Assembly: GCF_000827885.1 (NCBI RefSeq)
Contig: NZ_JTKH01000023.1
Location: 186,001-250,000, forward strand
Length of the DNA stretch: 64,000 bases
Reading direction: 5' to 3'
Source of the DNA: Vibrio renipiscarius
GTDB lineage: Bacteria; Pseudomonadota; Gammaproteobacteria; Enterobacterales; Vibrionaceae
Shown: positions 62,420 to 64,000 of the stretch, piece by piece
Layout of the letters: each line of letters starts with the position of its first letter
Numbering within the stretch: the first letter of the stretch is position 1
The notes under the pieces: generated by a model
Told to the model about the DNA's origin: nothing
Database searches by the model: none
What the model saw: the letters and a program-made list of their open reading frames with translations, nothing else
Translations under genes and position numbers: made by a program

Positions 62420-63118
62420 ATGTTGTATAAGAAAGTCATGCTAGAGCTTAAAAGCCGCATTGACTCAGAAGAATTTGCTATCGGAGATACGTTATCAACC
62501 GAAAAGGAATTGATGGCGTACTACGCAGTTAGTCGTATTACCATTCGTAAAGCGATTGAAGAACTCGTCAAGCTAGGTTTAGTCGAAAAACGCCAAGGCG
62601 CTGGCTCAACCGTGATTGGAAAAACGATGATCGGTTCCATGTTGAACCTAAAAAGCACCAGCGAATACCTGATCGATACAGGCGCAAAGATCGAATACAA
62701 AATTTGCGAATTTACCTTGATGGATGCTGACGATGAGCTGGCAGAAATTCTTGAAATCACACCAGGTGAAAAGGTCTACTTTATTCGACGCTTTAAACTC
62801 ATCAATGGCGCTGCCTCCGTTTACGAAGACTCTTACATGCCAATGTCGCTGTATCCAAAGATGAATGTGATGTCGATGGAAGGCTCAAAGTACCACTACC
62901 TAGAGAAAGAGCTGGGGTTTGTCATTGATGGCGCATTTCAAGATTTTGAAGCGATCATTCCCGACAAACACATGTGTGACATTCTCGGTGTGAGTGCGAA
63001 GCAGCCTCTCATTCAAATCCTCTCTATTGGTAAGCTCGCGGATGGGCGGATATTCGAATACACTAAAATCGTTTCTAAACCGGAAACCATCACCTACAAG
63101 CACTATTTAAAACGTTAA
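62420..63118 (+). CDS. GntR/HutC-family regulator (module 2)
   Basis: 232 residues from ATG 62420 (MLYKKVMLELKSRI) with AGAGAGG seven bases upstream; an ATG at 62399 is in frame but weaker. The N-terminal winged helix (LSTEKELMAYYAVSRITIRKAI, LVEKRQGAGSTV) and UTRA domain (KVYFIRRFKLINGAASVYEDSYMP) parallel the module 1 regulator, with which it shares length and MLYKKV start. Divergent from PTS2, whose operon it probably represses until a phospho-sugar binds. Confidence 0.9.
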   Translation: MLYKKVMLELKSRIDSEEFAIGDTLSTEKELMAYYAVSRITIRKAIEELVKLGLVEKRQGAGSTVIGKTMIGSMLNLKSTSEYLIDTGAKIEYKICEFTLMDADDELAEILEITPGEKVYFIRRFKLINGAASVYEDSYMPMSLYPKMNVMSMEGSKYHYLEKELGFVIDGAFQDFEAIIPDKHMCDILGVSAKQPLIQILSIGKLADGRIFEYTKIVSKPETITYKHYLKR

Positions 63119-63302
63119 ATGTAACGCCTCTTGGTAGGGAGTCTTGCCGCGATGTCTTGTGCAGCTCCCTAGCCTATCTCGCCGCTTTTCGCCTCTTTCC
63201 TCCAAAATAACCATAAATTCCACCTTTCTTCCGCCAAAATTACGCAAAGTCCTTCATTATTAGCTATGTTCAGCGGGTACTGTCACGGAGGAAATAGTCC
63301 AC

Positions 63303-63995
63303 ATGAATAAATTACTTGCTGAAGGTTTCGGCACATTTTGGTTAGTGTTAGGTGGCTGTGGTGCTGCCGTACTCGCCGCTGGCGTCCCTGAATTGGGGAT
63401 TGGTTTTTTAGGTGTGGCTTTAGCGTTCGGTTTAACCGTTATCACTATGGCTTACGCCATTGGACACATTTCAGGATGTCATCTCAATCCAGCGATCACT
63501 ATTGGTTTGTGGGTTGGCGGGCGTTTTGAAGCACGAGAGGTTTTACCCTATATCATTGCGCAAGTGATTGGGGCAATTGCCGCCGGTGGTGTGTTGTATC
63601 TTATTGCAAGTGGCCAAGCGGGCTTTGATGTGGGCGCTTCCGGATTTGCCACCAACGGGTATGCTGAACATTCACCCGGTCAATATTCACTTATTGCCGC
63701 ACTCGTGTGCGAAATTGTCATGACCATGATGTTTTTGATTGTCATCATGGGTTCCACTGACTCTCGAGCTCCACAAGGCTTTGCGCCTCTTGCTATCGGC
63801 CTTTGTTTGACATTGATTCATTTGATTTCTATTCCAGTGACCAACACGTCGGTTAACCCTGCGCGAAGTACTGGTGTGGCGGTTTACGTCGGAGATTGGG
63901 CTGTCAGTCAGTTGTGGCTATTTTGGGTTGCTCCGATCGTAGGTGCGATTCTTGGAGCGATAATTTACAACGTTATGGCGGGAAAAGAGCAGTAA
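63303..63995 (+). CDS. aqpZ: Aquaporin Z
   Basis: Water channel of the MIP family. 230 residues with six membrane helices and two NPA motifs: HLNPAIT (Asn62) and SVNPARS (Asn185 to Arg188). The pore is narrow and water-selective by similarity to E. coli AqpZ (the aromatic/Arg filter includes the Arg after the second NPA). GGAGG lies about ten bases before the ATG. Not part of the sugar operons; the upstream 184 bases include its promoter. The stop is just inside the window. Confidence 0.96.
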   Translation: MNKLLAEGFGTFWLVLGGCGAAVLAAGVPELGIGFLGVALAFGLTVITMAYAIGHISGCHLNPAITIGLWVGGRFEAREVLPYIIAQVIGAIAAGGVLYLIASGQAGFDVGASGFATNGYAEHSPGQYSLIAALVCEIVMTMMFLIVIMGSTDSRAPQGFAPLAIGLCLTLIHLISIPVTNTSVNPARSTGVAVYVGDWAVSQLWLFWVAPIVGAILGAIIYNVMAGKEQ

Positions 63996-64000
63996 CGAGC

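Overview
This window looks like core chromosome of a marine gammaproteobacterium, almost certainly a Vibrio. The markers are mukF-mukE-mukB behind cmoM, torR/torD/purR/tfoY in the order known from V. cholerae chromosome 1, a c-di-GMP-I riboswitch ahead of tfoY, the aat-bpt-infA block, and a SemiSWEET of the Vibrio type. I see no tRNA, rRNA, insertion sequence, integrase, CRISPR array or phage gene. Gene names come from reading the proteins and recalling their families; no database search was run.

Layout. 1-2362: 3' end of a DsbD/ScsB-type thiol reductase and a ScsD-like thioredoxin. 2472-7337: aspS (-), a DUF72 protein, and cmoA-cmoB (tRNA U34 modification). 7631-10885: a three-gene cassette of a lipoprotein aspartic-protease-like protein, an inactive transglutaminase with a 7-TM tail, and an ATP-grasp ligase; its biochemistry is poorly known and it is the best candidate here for an under-described system. 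11038-18335: the overlapping cmoM-mukF-mukE-mukB operon (-). 18432-25106: elyC, torR/torD (divergent), purR, riboswitch-tfoY, a VTT membrane protein with a DUF2007 partner, and an alpha/beta hydrolase. 25278-27942: glgC-glgA. 28401-39672: topA, yciN, aroA, a glycine-zipper protein, aat-bpt, infA, tdk, cysS, ppiB, lpxH, ychJ. 39728-43856: yeaC, a DUF2989 lipoprotein, msrB, gapA, yeaD. 44006-52714: rlmA, a small unknown protein, a BCCT transporter, an alkaline phosphatase, an MscS-like channel, ycgN, a GlsB/YmgE membrane protein and a YkgJ-type Cys-cluster protein.

52886-63118 is an alpha-glucoside utilisation region with two parallel modules. Each has a PTS EIICB permease, a GH4 phospho-glycosidase and a GntR/HutC regulator of 232 residues. 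Module 1 adds an aldo/keto reductase; module 2 adds a SemiSWEET sugar carrier. Both GH4 enzymes carry the CDMP motif of 6-phospho-alpha-glucosidases. No EIIA is encoded, so a cellular EIIA (probably EIIA-Glc) must supply phosphate. aqpZ closes the window.

Sequence oddities worth checking: a 12-bp in-frame tandem duplication in gapA; an insertion in aroA containing an imperfect 15-bp duplication; a dense set of repeats in the gntR2/PTS2 intergenic region; a 12-bp sequence shared by both module 1 promoters; and interleaved inverted repeats between topA and yciN. Most of the rest is ordinary, conserved Vibrio backbone.
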